Shown here: piece after piece, positions 5,588 through 5,631 of the stretch
Position numbering within the stretch: the first letter of the stretch is position 1
Layout: every line of letters begins with the position of its first letter
Source: CAZKUN01 sp964555935
GTDB taxonomy: Bacteria > Armatimonadota > Zipacnadia > Zipacnadales > VGFC01
Length of the DNA stretch: 5,631 bases
NCBI GenBank assembly: GCA_964555935.1
Contig: CAZKUN010000408.1
Coordinates: forward strand, 1 to 5,631
Direction of reading: 5' to 3'
Notes under the pieces: generated by a model
What the model was told of the DNA's origin: nothing
The model's input: the letters and a program-made list of their open reading frames with translations, nothing else
The model's database searches: none
Program-made: the position numbers and the translations under genes

Positions 5588-5631
5588 TGTAAGAGCGGCT
5601 TTAGCCGCGACGCCGTTATCCGCTGTCGCGC
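5588..5631. repeat. REP-like palindrome at the right edge
   Basis: TGTAAGAGCGGCTTTAGCCGCGAC contains a perfect GCGGCT-TT-AGCCGC hairpin (5595-5608). Overlapping it, CGCGAC (5606-5611) pairs with GTCGCG (5625-5630) across 13 bases, giving a second nested or alternative stem. The shape and the GTAAGAGCGGCTTTAGCCGCGA wording resemble REP elements of the 'GTAGGAGCGGCTT(C/T)AGCCGCGA' type known from other bacteria. The element lies upstream of the metzincin gene and may continue beyond the window. Confidence 0.55.

Noticed and set aside
1..5631. CRISPR arrays, tRNA or rRNA genes, transposase genes
   Set aside because: Reading both strands showed no regularly spaced repeats, no tRNA T-loop or anticodon pattern, no rRNA-like segments and no transposase motifs.

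Overview
The window is a compact, GC-rich bacterial segment. Four clear genes lie on the minus strand and one or two very small reading frames lie on the plus strand at the left edge. The tandem CxxC...CxC zinc-ribbon (MJ0042-like) domains, a metzincin joined to TPRs and a propeller glycosidase suggest a Planctomycetota-like or related environmental bacterium. This rests on domain style only and is tentative.

From left to right, positions 1-310 hold two short plus-strand frames, each with a Shine-Dalgarno site. The second (179-310) has an excellent ribosome site and reads as a signal peptide followed by a mature tail of about 15 residues. It runs tail-to-tail into a minus-strand signal peptidase I-like membrane protein (319-1203). 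That protein carries two tandem N-terminal zinc ribbons, and both catalytic residues of the family appear to be replaced (Ser to Pro, Lys to Arg). It is the most unusual gene here.

Next come two minus-strand genes whose stop and start codons overlap. The upstream one (2310-3938, TTG start) is a 542-residue alpha-helical TPR-like protein containing an ancient internal duplication. The downstream one (1384-2310) is a five-bladed beta-propeller protein of the GH32/GH43 type with no signal peptide. A 535-base stretch without a convincing gene (3939-4473) separates them from a secreted metzincin-type zinc protease with two C-terminal TPRs (4474-5496).

A 28-base hairpin repeat, GGAAACTC-N7-GAGTTTCC, occurs twice, 36-48 bases past the stop of two different genes. 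It may be a dispersed palindromic element or an mRNA 3'-end structure. A second, unrelated REP-like palindrome sits at the right edge. Apart from the coupled pair, the genes do not form an obvious pathway. A common theme is protein handling at the envelope (peptidase-fold membrane protein, secreted protease, secreted micro-peptide), but no direct functional link is shown.
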